This document shows, piece after piece, positions 1-5,242 of a stretch of DNA of 8,735 nucleotides. Within the stretch, counting starts at the first letter, position 1. Each line of letters starts with the position of its first letter. A program made the translations under genes and the position numbers. The stretch spans positions 1 through 8,735 of the forward strand of contig JAVVEY010000110.1 in assembly GCA_032250675.1 (NCBI GenBank), given 5' to 3'. The notes under the pieces are model-generated. The model was not told where the DNA came from. It saw only the letters and a list, made by a program, of their open reading frames with translations, and did no database searches. Source of the DNA: Gaopeijia sp032250675 (GTDB taxonomy: Bacteria > Gemmatimonadota > Gemmatimonadetes > Longimicrobiales > Gaopeijiaceae).

Positions 1-258
1 CGCCCCGACGGCGAGGCGCGTGAGCTCCCCCCCGACCTCGCGCGCGCCCTCAAGGAGCAGACGCGCGACCGCCTCGCGCCGGCGCGCTACAGCGTGGGCG
101 AGATCGCGGTGGTGGTGCTCGTCGCGCTCGTCGTCCTCGGCCTCGTGGGGGGACATGGGTGGAGGCCCGGGCACCTTCTGGTGCTCATCCCCATCCTGGT
201 GGCATACTGTGCCGCGTCCCTCCTCCTCGTGACCGAGGATGAGCCCCACGACTCGTGA
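1..258 (+). CDS. Membrane protein of unknown function, C-terminal 85 residues only
   Basis: The window opens inside this gene; frame 1 is open from base 1 to a TGA at 256-258. The visible part starts with a charged, soluble stretch of about 35 residues (acidic and basic residues including LKEQTRDRL). Two hydrophobic helices follow: roughly residues 36-55 (EIAVVVLVALVVLGLVGG) and 62-80 (HLLVLIPILVAYCAASLLLV), joined by a short Gly/Trp-containing turn. The end is a short acidic tail (TEDEPHDS). This suggests an inner-membrane protein ending in a two-helix hairpin. No family motif is recognisable and the N-terminus is missing, so I assign no function. The next gene begins 30 nt after the stop, so the two may be co-transcribed. 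A shifted ATG reading frame over the same bases gives an Arg/Ser-rich peptide and is a shadow. Confidence 0.75.
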   Translation, partial: RPDGEARELPPDLARALKEQTRDRLAPARYSVGEIAVVVLVALVVLGLVGGHGWRPGHLLVLIPILVAYCAASLLLVTEDEPHDS

Positions 259-259
259 C

Positions 260-280
260 CCGGGCCTCGAGCCCGGAGAG
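260..280 (+). promoter_or_regulatory. Hairpin touching the ribosome binding site of the DUF3187 gene
   Basis: The bases CCGGGC (260-265) and GCCCGG (271-276) form a 6-bp perfect stem around the 5-nt loop CTCGA. The Shine-Dalgarno sequence GGAGAG lies at 275-280, with 8 nt to the ATG at 289, so its first two G bases sit in the stem. The hairpin also lies directly behind the stop codon of the upstream gene. It could weaken initiation or be an incidental GC-rich fold. There is no T-tract, so it is not a typical terminator. Confidence 0.35.
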
Positions 281-288
281 GCCGCGTC

Positions 289-1293
289 ATGCCGTTCCGC
301 CACCTCCTCGTTGCGCTCCCCGGAATCGTCGTCGTCCTCCTCGCGGGGGCGGACCCGGGGGAGGCGCAGTGGAGGGGGAATGGACCCTTCCGCGTGCCCG
401 AGCAGAATCCCCTCTACCAGCGCTTCCTGACTCCGCGCCCCGAGCGGGCGGAGCTCCTCGAGCCGGGGCAGATCGAGTTTGCGATGCGGTCGACATACTC
501 GAATATCTTCGAGTTCGTCCGCACCACCGAGGTCGCGGCGACGCTCGACACCGAACGCTCGACGACCGGGATGGAGGTGGTGTGGGCGCCCTCGGCGAGA
601 TACGAGGTCGGCGTGCGCGGCGCGATCGTGATCGACTACGGAGGCTTCCTCGACGGGCCGGTCCAGGAATTCCACGACATCTTCAACCTCCCCAACGGCA
701 ACCGGGACGACGTCGAGAACGGCAACGTCGATCTCTCCCTCGTCACGCCGGGCGACACGGTCTTCTCGCTCGACGAGGGGGCCCATCTGACCGACCCCGT
801 CGTCTGGGTCGCCGTACCGCTCCTGCGAGGGCGTCGCGCCCTCGCCGCGCGCGTCAGTCTCAAGCTCCCCATCGGCTCGTCGAACCACTCCACCGGGAAG
901 ACCGATGTGGGCGTGCAGCTCGACGGGCAGCACGTCTTCACCAACTGGGCGGTCTACTCCGGCCTTGCGGTGAGCACCCTCAACGCCGGGTCGGAGCTCG
1001 ATCGGTGGGACAAGGATGTCGCGCTCACCTGGCACCTCGGCGGCGAGCGCCGGATCGGAGAGGGGTGGGGGATCCTCGCCCAGTTCCAGGGAAGCACCGC
1101 CTTCCTGGAGGGCTTCGGCGACCGCGTGCTCGACCGCGCGCCCGTCAACTTCGGGGTCGGCGCGTCGGGACGCGCCGGCTCGGAGTGGACGTGGCAGGCG
1201 GTCTTCACCGAGGATATCCGCTCCAACAGCCCCGCCGTCGACTTCACCTTCGACATCCACCTCTCGCGGGTCATCGGCGGGGGTGGCGGTTGA
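289..1293 (+). CDS. Secreted DUF3187-family protein, probable outer-membrane beta-barrel
   Basis: The 334-residue product begins with a Sec signal peptide: MPFRH, a hydrophobic core at about residues 6-20, and a likely signal peptidase I cleavage after GEA at residue 26. The mature part opens with GPFRVPEQNPLYQRFLTP, the QNP-type opening I associate with DUF3187. Other matching stretches are GGFLDGPVQEFHDIFNLP with a following NRDD, the SLKLPIGSS segment before a Thr-Gly run, and an alternating polar/hydrophobic C-terminus (FTFDIHLSRVI). Such alternation and the Trp/Tyr-rich strands fit an outer-membrane barrel. The family has no known biochemical role. The start is supported by GGAGAG 8 nt upstream and by the signal peptide. 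The stop codon overlaps a candidate promoter for the SRP RNA. A glycine-rich tail (IGGGGG) ends the protein. Confidence 0.85.
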   Translation: MPFRHLLVALPGIVVVLLAGADPGEAQWRGNGPFRVPEQNPLYQRFLTPRPERAELLEPGQIEFAMRSTYSNIFEFVRTTEVAATLDTERSTTGMEVVWAPSARYEVGVRGAIVIDYGGFLDGPVQEFHDIFNLPNGNRDDVENGNVDLSLVTPGDTVFSLDEGAHLTDPVVWVAVPLLRGRRALAARVSLKLPIGSSNHSTGKTDVGVQLDGQHVFTNWAVYSGLAVSTLNAGSELDRWDKDVALTWHLGGERRIGEGWGILAQFQGSTAFLEGFGDRVLDRAPVNFGVGASGRAGSEWTWQAVFTEDIRSNSPAVDFTFDIHLSRVIGGGGG

Positions 1294-1319
1294 CCCTCCC
1301 CCCGGCGCCTCACTAGCTT
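1290..1319 (+). promoter_or_regulatory. Candidate sigma-70-type promoter of the SRP RNA gene
   Basis: A -35-like TTGACC lies at 1290-1295 and overlaps the TGA of the DUF3187 gene. A weak -10-like TAGCTT lies at 1314-1319, with an 18-bp spacer. Initiation 6-7 nt further on would fall at about 1325-1326, exactly where the closing helix of the SRP RNA begins. That coincidence is the main support, because the -10 box is poor (three of six consensus bases). Confidence 0.45.
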
Positions 1320-1324
1320 GCGGC

Positions 1325-1424
1325 GTGCCCCAGGTCCGCAGGGTGGAAGCTCGCCAACCCCGTCAGGACCTTGCCGGTAGCAGCGGTACGTGATGTGACT
1401 GCAGCTGCGGGTCGCCTGGGGCAC
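1325..1424 (+). ncRNA. ffs: Signal recognition particle RNA, small bacterial (4.5S) type
   Basis: This RNA binds Ffh (SRP54) to target ribosomes making membrane and secreted proteins. The sequence shows the domain IV hallmark: GTCAGGACC at 1362-1370, an apical loop, then GGTAGCAGC at 1376-1384. Around it are the familiar flanks CCAACCCC before and GGTACGTGA after. The ends close perfectly: GTGCCCCAGG (1325-1334) is the reverse complement of CCTGGGGCAC (1415-1424), and CCGCAG (1336-1341) pairs with CTGCGG (1405-1410). The length of about 100 nt fits the Alu-less small form. Its place just before dnaX-ybaB-recR matches the known Bacillus-type order (scr-dnaX-yaaK-recR). The apical loop departs from GGAA: ACC pairs with GGU around UUGCC. 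Ends are estimated from pairing and may be off by a few bases. Confidence 0.9.
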
Positions 1425-1435
1425 TTTTTTCTTTC
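1415..1435 (+). terminator. Probable intrinsic terminator at the end of the SRP RNA
   Basis: The 3' arm of the closing helix (CCTGGGGCAC, 1415-1424) is followed immediately by six T (1425-1430) and then CTTTC. A GC-rich helix next to a T-run is the usual intrinsic terminator form, here made by the RNA's own ends. Because dnaX starts 63 nt later, some read-through or a separate dnaX promoter is needed. I see no strong separate promoter. Confidence 0.6.
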
Positions 1436-1438
1436 TCC

Positions 1439-1473
1439 CGGACCCGGCGTGCCGGTGGCGTCGGGGTCCGAGG
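1439..1473 (+). promoter_or_regulatory. Inverted repeat in the dnaX leader
   Basis: CGGACCC (1439-1445) and GGGTCCG (1464-1470) are perfect 7-base inverted arms around an 18-nt loop. The second arm abuts GAGG (1470-1473), the only purine-rich candidate ribosome binding site before the dnaX ATG at 1488. That site sits 14 nt from the start, further than usual. The fold could affect dnaX translation, but a chance GC-rich match is also possible. Confidence 0.35.
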
Positions 1474-1487
1474 TCAGCGCAGCGCAC

Positions 1488-3212
1488 ATGTCTCATCAGG
1501 CTCTCGCCCGCAAGTATCGCCCGCGCCACTTCTCGGAGGTGGCGACGCAGGGGCACGTCTCGGAGACGCTTCGCCGCGCGGTCCAGAGCGGACGGGTGGC
1601 GCACGCCTACCTCTTCTGCGGGCCGCGCGGTGTGGGCAAGACCACCGTCGCGCGCGTGCTCGCGATGGCGCTCAACTGCCCCAACCGTTCGGACGAGGGG
1701 GAGCCCGACGGTACCTGCGATTCGTGTGAGCGGATCTGGAGCGGACAGACCGCGCTCGATGTGATCGAGATCGACGCCGCCTCCAACCGCGGGGTGGAGG
1801 ACGCGCGGAGCCTGCGCGAGCGTGCGATGTACGCGCCCTCCGAAGAGGGGCGCTACAAGATCTACATCGTCGACGAGGCGCACATGCTCACGCGGGAGGC
1901 GTGGAACGCCCTCCTCAAGATCCTCGAAGAACCGCCTCCCCGCGTGATCTTCTGCTTCGCCACGACCGAACCGCAGAAGATCCAGCAGGCGGCCGCACCG
2001 ATCCTGAGTCGATGCCAGCGCTTCGACTTTCGCCGGATCGGGGTGTCGGAGATCACCGAGCGCCTGACGGAGGTCCTCGAACGCGAAGGGAGCTCGGCGC
2101 CGGACGAGGCGCTCCGCATCATCGCGCGCAAGGCGGATGGGGGGATGCGGGACGCGCTCTCCCTCCTCGACCAGGTGCTCGCCCTCGGGGGGAGCGAGAT
2201 CACGACCGATTCGGTGCGACGTGTGCTCGGGCTCGTCGCGGATGAGCGCTACCTCGAGCTTCTCGGGATCATCGCCGGGGGGCGGCACGCCGAGATCTTC
2301 GGCTTCGTGCAGGAGGTCCTCGACGAAGGCCACGATCTCGTCGAACTCCACCACGGCCTCATCGACGCCCTCCGTGCGCTCCTCCGCCTCCGCCTCGATC
2401 CCGACGCGCGGATCCCCGAGGTGGCCGATCACATGCACGCCGAGTTCGTGAAGGTGGGGGAGGGCTTCGCGCCCGCCGACGTGGTCCGGATGCTCTCGCT
2501 CGCCTCGGAGCTCGAGAGTACGGGGAGTCTCCGCCGGAGCGGGCATCCGCGCCTCCTCCTCGAGATGCTCCTCCTGCGCCTCACCTATCTCGATCGCACG
2601 GTCGAGATCGAGGAGTTGATCCGGGGTCTCGGGGGTGCTCCTCGCGACGACCCTGACCGGCGGGCGGCCGCTGTGTCGACCGCCCCGACCTCCGAGACGC
2701 CCCGGGGCGCTGATGCGCCCGATGCGCGTGCGCCCGACGAGCGGCCGCGCGAGGGAGAGGTCGCCGACGAGCCCGACGAGGTCGCCGACGAGCCCGACGA
2801 ACCCGCGGCCGCTGATGCAGGGGCCGATGCAGCGAACGACGCCCCGGGCGCCCCGAGTCTCGAAGAGGCGTGGCGTGCGGCGCTCGACGCGCACGGAGCC
2901 TTCCCGGCGGGCCTCGGGATCCTCCTCCGCGCGGCGGTTCCCGAAGCGGGAGACGGCGAGGGACGGATTTGCGTGGCGGTCGAAGCCTCGGCGGCCGAGC
3001 GTTTCGAGGCGGCCGGGATCGGTCCAGACCTCGCCGCCGAGCTCGCCGGGCGCCTCGGTCACCCGGTCCACCTCGTCGTCGTCCCCCTCGAGGGCGGCGG
3101 CGATCGGGTCACCCCCGAAACGGTCCGCGAGGGACGCCTGCGCGAGTACTTCGCCGAGGAACCCCTCCTCGAACGCGCAGTACTGGAACTCGACCTCGAA
3201 CTCCTCGACTGA
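1488..3212 (+). CDS. dnaX: DNA polymerase III subunit tau (gamma/tau), clamp loader ATPase
   Basis: DnaX is the AAA+ motor of the clamp loader; the long tau form also bridges polymerase and helicase. The 574-residue product starts MSHQALARKYRP, the family's usual opening, so the ATG at 1488 is preferred over in-frame upstream TTG/GTG starts, one of which lies inside the SRP RNA. Visible motifs are Walker A GPRGVGKT (45-52), Walker B IYIVDEAH (125-132), sensor 1 FATTEP (157-162), the SRC arginine finger (174-176) and sensor 2 GGMRDALS (Arg221). The zinc module has Cys64, Cys77 and Cys80, but Asp74 stands where the fourth Cys is expected. A helical collar domain runs to about 385. An acidic, Ala/Pro-rich linker (about 390-455) with a 7-residue tandem repeat follows, then a folded C-terminal domain ending LELDLELLD. 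No A-rich slippery heptamer for a gamma form is seen. Confidence 0.97.
   Translation: MSHQALARKYRPRHFSEVATQGHVSETLRRAVQSGRVAHAYLFCGPRGVGKTTVARVLAMALNCPNRSDEGEPDGTCDSCERIWSGQTALDVIEIDAASNRGVEDARSLRERAMYAPSEEGRYKIYIVDEAHMLTREAWNALLKILEEPPPRVIFCFATTEPQKIQQAAAPILSRCQRFDFRRIGVSEITERLTEVLEREGSSAPDEALRIIARKADGGMRDALSLLDQVLALGGSEITTDSVRRVLGLVADERYLELLGIIAGGRHAEIFGFVQEVLDEGHDLVELHHGLIDALRALLRLRLDPDARIPEVADHMHAEFVKVGEGFAPADVVRMLSLASELESTGSLRRSGHPRLLLEMLLLRLTYLDRTVEIEELIRGLGGAPRDDPDRRAAAVSTAPTSETPRGADAPDARAPDERPREGEVADEPDEVADEPDEPAAADAGADAANDAPGAPSLEEAWRAALDAHGAFPAGLGILLRAAVPEAGDGEGRICVAVEASAAERFEAAGIGPDLAAELAGRLGHPVHLVVVPLEGGGDRVTPETVREGRLREYFAEEPLLERAVLELDLELLD
2757..2798 (+). repeat. Perfect 21-bp tandem duplication in the dnaX linker
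   Basis: Two identical 21-bp units (2757-2777 and 2778-2798) encode EVADEPD twice (residues 424-437), followed by a diverging EPAAAD. The copies match in all 21 bases, which suggests recent duplication by slippage. They lie in the disordered acidic linker between the clamp-loader core and the tau C-terminal domain, where length change is probably tolerated. Confidence 0.9.
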
Positions 3213-3245
3213 CCACGGTCGGGAGACTCCAACGATGACGACACG

Positions 3246-3563
3246 ATGAAGAATCTTCAGGAATTGATGCAGATGGGGCAGCAGCTCCAGGCGAAGATCA
3301 CCGAACTCCAGGAGTCACTCGACCGGGAGGAGGTCGAAGGCACCGCGGGCGGCGGGATGGTGACCGTGCGGGTCGATGGTCGCGGAGGGATCAAGGGACT
3401 CCAGATCGATCCGACGTGTGTCGACGCGAGGGATGTCGAGATGCTCGAGGACCTCATCCTCGCCGCAGTGAAGCAGGCCCAGGCGAAGGCCCGGGACCTC
3501 CACGCCGAAGAGATGAAGAAGGCCACCGGTGGGCTGCCGATGCAGCTCCCCGGCCTCTTCTGA
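3246..3563 (+). CDS. ybaB: YbaB/EbfC family nucleoid-associated protein
   Basis: The 105-residue protein has the standard family size and layout. An N-terminal helix (MKNLQELMQMGQQLQAKITELQ, residues 1-22) is followed by the GGGMVTVRVDGRGGIKGLQIDP beta segment (35-56). A helix MLEDLILAAVKQAQAKA (66-82) and a short tail ending LPMQLPGLF complete it. Family members form dimers that bind DNA and help organise the nucleoid. The gene is almost always found between dnaX and recR, as here, which suggests a link to recombinational repair that is not yet explained. The start has no close Shine-Dalgarno: GGGAG at 3221-3225 is 20 nt away. It overlaps the stop of a five-codon mini-ORF that is correctly spaced from that GGGAG, so initiation may be by coupling. 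The stop is 19 nt before recR. Confidence 0.95.
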   Translation: MKNLQELMQMGQQLQAKITELQESLDREEVEGTAGGGMVTVRVDGRGGIKGLQIDPTCVDARDVEMLEDLILAAVKQAQAKARDLHAEEMKKATGGLPMQLPGLF

Positions 3564-3582
3564 GCGGAGGCACCGAGTCCCC

Positions 3583-4170
3583 GTGTCGGTGATCGACCAG
3601 CTCGTCGAGGAGTTCGAGAGGCTCCCGGGCGTGGGGTCCCGAACCGCGCTGCGCCTCGTGCACCACCTCATGAAGCGTCCGCCCGACGAGGCTCGCCGGC
3701 TGGCGGCCTCGATCCGCGAGGTGGCGGATCGCGTCCGACCGTGCTCCACCTGTGGAAACTTCGCGGAAGGAGACCTCTGCGCGATCTGCATGAATACCGC
3801 GCGCGACCGGTCGACGATCTGCGTGGTCGAGGAGGCGTTCGAGGTGGGCGCGGTGGAACGGACCGGGGCGTACCGTGGGGTGTATCATGTGCTCGGTGGG
3901 CATCTCTCGCCGCTCGACGGGATCGGTCCCGACGAGCTCGCCGTCGCCGCGCTCGAGCGCCGTGTGGCGGAGGGGGGCGTCGACGAGATGATTCTCGCCA
4001 CGAGTTCGGGGGTGGAGGGGCAGGCGACCGCGGTCTGGCTCGAGGGGCTCTTTCGTCCCCGGGGGATTCGAGTCACGCGGCCCGCCCGTGGGCTGCCGAT
4101 GGGCAGCGACCTCGAGTATGTGGACGGGAGCACGCTTTCGGAGGCCCTCGCGGCCAGGAAGGAGATGTGA
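3583..4170 (+). CDS. recR: Recombination mediator RecR
   Basis: RecR works with RecO/RecF to load RecA on gapped DNA. The 195-residue product is normal length and has all expected parts. There is a helix-hairpin-helix LPGVGSRTA (14-22), a four-Cys zinc site CSTC..CAIC (54, 57, 66, 69), and a Toprim domain starting at VVEEAFEVGAVERTG (81-95). GGHLSPLDGIGPDEL (105-119) and a C-terminal RPARGLPMGSDLEYVD segment follow. I chose the GTG at 3583 because it gives the usual short N-terminus (VSVIDQLVEEFERLPG) and has GCGGAGG ending at 3570, 12 nt upstream. An in-frame ATG at 3529 would overlap ybaB and add an unconserved Cys/Arg-rich leader. The family's ATNPxVEGEATA motif reads ATSSGVEGQATA (139-150). 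The last codons carry the ribosome binding site for the next gene. Confidence 0.96.
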   Translation: MSVIDQLVEEFERLPGVGSRTALRLVHHLMKRPPDEARRLAASIREVADRVRPCSTCGNFAEGDLCAICMNTARDRSTICVVEEAFEVGAVERTGAYRGVYHVLGGHLSPLDGIGPDELAVAALERRVAEGGVDEMILATSSGVEGQATAVWLEGLFRPRGIRVTRPARGLPMGSDLEYVDGSTLSEALAARKEM

Positions 4171-4481
4171 TGGGCAGGAAGATCAGGATCGTGGGAGTTA
4201 CCCTGGCCGCGGCGGCCGTGGCCGGCGCCGCCGTCGCCTGGATCGTGCGCGATCAGGTCACACGACATCGTCGCAACCTCTTCAGCCCACACGCCCTTCA
4301 GCGGCTCGCGGCGCTCAGTCACATGAGTCGGGGGCGCGCCTCGGTCAGCGACATCCTCCTCCTGCGCGACTTCATCGCCTGGGAGTCGCGTACCCTCCTC
4401 CGCGAGCGGGCGAAGCAGCTTCTCGAACGGATGGAAGAAGAGGCGAAGACGACCGCGCTCGACGCCCCTCGCGCCATCTGA
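4170..4481 (+). CDS. Small single-pass membrane protein of unknown function
   Basis: The 103-residue product has a short basic start (MGRKIR), one hydrophobic Ala/Val-rich segment at about residues 7-25 ending AVAWIVRD, and a basic stretch (TRHRRN) just after it. Two predicted amphipathic helices follow: about 41-52, and a longer Arg/Glu-rich one from about 60 to 95 (DILLLRDFIAWESRTLLRER, then AKQLLERMEEEAK). This pattern suggests a membrane anchor with a cytoplasmic helical or coiled-coil tail. A signal peptide is less likely because there is no clear cleavage site. The ATG shares one base with the recR TGA (TGATG), and AAGGAG at 4159-4164 is 5 nt upstream, so translation is coupled to recR. 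I recognise no family. An upstream in-frame extension runs through recR and is a shadow. The 170-bp gap after it ends the block. Confidence 0.8.
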   Translation: MGRKIRIVGVTLAAAAVAGAAVAWIVRDQVTRHRRNLFSPHALQRLAALSHMSRGRASVSDILLLRDFIAWESRTLLRERAKQLLERMEEEAKTTALDAPRAI

Positions 4482-4651
4482 GAGATCCTGCCACCTTGCA
4501 CGCAGTCCGGCGCGACCCGACCTTGTGCAAGCCGCCCTTCGATCATGAAGGGAGCTTCACCGACCGGCGGATCTCCTCCGCTCCACCCCGCATTTCGAGG
4601 ATGTCGTGACGGGACCTGTCGTACCCCCCAAGGGCGAGGAGGCGTAGTGTC
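4482..4651 (+). other. 170-bp intergenic region with inverted repeats before the mglA-like gene
   Basis: This is the likely border between two operons. It contains CTTGCAC (4495-4501) and GTGCAAG (4525-4531), a perfect 7-base inverted repeat 23 nt apart. A hairpin CCCTTC/GAAGGG (4535-4540 with 4547-4552) has a 6-nt loop, and a weaker one GCGGA/TCCGC lies at 4567-4581. None is followed by a T-run, so a standard terminator is not shown. TTGCAC (4496-4501) and TTGTGC (4523-4528) resemble -35 boxes but have no convincing -10 partner. The strong ribosome binding site GAGGAGG (4636-4642) is 9 nt before the next ATG. A 38-codon ORF from 4545 has no ribosome binding site and is not called. Confidence 0.5.
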
Positions 4652-5230
4652 ATGTCGATGATCAACTACGCCAGCCGTGAGATCAACTGCAAGGTGGTCT
4701 ACTACGGCACCGGGCTCGGTGGCAAGACCACCAACCTCGAGCACATCTACTCGCGCGTGAACCCCGAGACGAAGGGGAAGATGATCTCGCTCGCGACCGA
4801 GACCGAGCGGACGCTCTTCTTCGACTTCCTTCCGATCGATCTCGGCGAGATCCGGGGGTTCAAGACGCGCTTTCACCTCTATACCGTGCCGGGGCAGGTG
4901 TACTACAACGCCTCACGCAAGCTCATCCTCAAGGGGGTGGACGGGATCGTCTTCGTGGCCGACTCGCAGCGCGAGCGGGCCGAGGCGAATATCGAGGCGA
5001 TGCACAACCTCCACGAGAACCTCGAGTCGTACGGTTACGATCTGAAGGAGATCCCCTTCGTCATCCAGTACAACAAGCGCGACCTGGAGAATGCGATGCC
5101 GGTCGAGGAACTCCGTGCGCAGGTCAATCCGATGGGCGTACCGGACTTCGAGGGTGTGGCGATCGAGGGCGAGGGGGTCTTCGAGACGCTGACCTCCGTC
5201 AGCAAGCTGGTCGTCAAGGCGCTCGCCTGA
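4652..5230 (+). CDS. mglA: MglA-type small Ras-like GTPase
   Basis: MglA proteins are prokaryotic Ras-like switches; in Myxococcus MglA sets cell polarity and drives gliding and type IV pilus reversal. The 192-residue protein has the characteristic opening INYASREINCKVVYYG and a P-loop GTGLGGKTT (19-27). TETERTLFFDFLP (49-61) contains the MglA catalytic Arg53. The atypical switch II motif TVPGQ (78-82) has Thr78 where Ras has Asp, and Gln82. SRKLILKGVDGIVFVADSQ (88-106) and the NKRD guanine-specificity motif (141-144) follow. It matches Myxococcus MglA closely from memory through residue 105, including the Arg53 and Gln82 numbering. The ATG has GAGGAGG 9 nt upstream. MglA's partner and GAP, the roadblock protein MglB, is not in the window. 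The next gene starts 12 nt after the stop, so this gene probably heads the second operon. Its exact cellular role here is unknown. Confidence 0.95.
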   Translation: MSMINYASREINCKVVYYGTGLGGKTTNLEHIYSRVNPETKGKMISLATETERTLFFDFLPIDLGEIRGFKTRFHLYTVPGQVYYNASRKLILKGVDGIVFVADSQRERAEANIEAMHNLHENLESYGYDLKEIPFVIQYNKRDLENAMPVEELRAQVNPMGVPDFEGVAIEGEGVFETLTSVSKLVVKALA

Positions 5231-5242
5231 GCCGCGCTCTGC

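Noticed and set aside
1281..1303. G-rich/C-rich arms (GGGGGTGG and CCCTCCCCC) as a terminator of the DUF3187 gene
   Set aside because: Pairing is interrupted by a T-T mismatch, there is no T-run, and it overlaps the better-supported ffs promoter.
255..1316. 353-codon + strand frame overlapping the DUF3187 gene
   Set aside because: Extremely Arg/Pro-rich, no ribosome binding site, and shifted relative to the signal-peptide-bearing frame at 289.
1371..1487. N-terminal extension of dnaX from a TTG start
   Set aside because: It would begin inside the SRP RNA apical loop; the family N-terminus begins at the ATG at 1488.
2130..2300. G6 runs in dnaX as possible slippage sites for a gamma form
   Set aside because: They lie within the conserved core, before the end of domain III, lack an A-rich heptamer and a clear stimulatory stem, and a frameshift there would destroy the clamp loader.
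954..3071. 705-codon open frame on the minus strand across the DUF3187 end, ffs and dnaX
   Set aside because: It is antisense to dnaX and the SRP RNA, is Arg/Asp/Glu/Pro-rich with no family motif, and is expected from high-GC third positions of the real gene.
3529..3582. N-terminal extension of recR from ATG 3529
   Set aside because: It overlaps the end of ybaB, adds a Cys/Ser/Arg leader not seen in RecR, and a GTG with a nearby GGAGG gives the normal start.
4545..4661. 38-codon ORF in the gap before the mglA-like gene
   Set aside because: No ribosome binding site, overlaps the mglA start, and composition (Gly, Pro, Arg, Cys) looks like translated GC-rich spacer.
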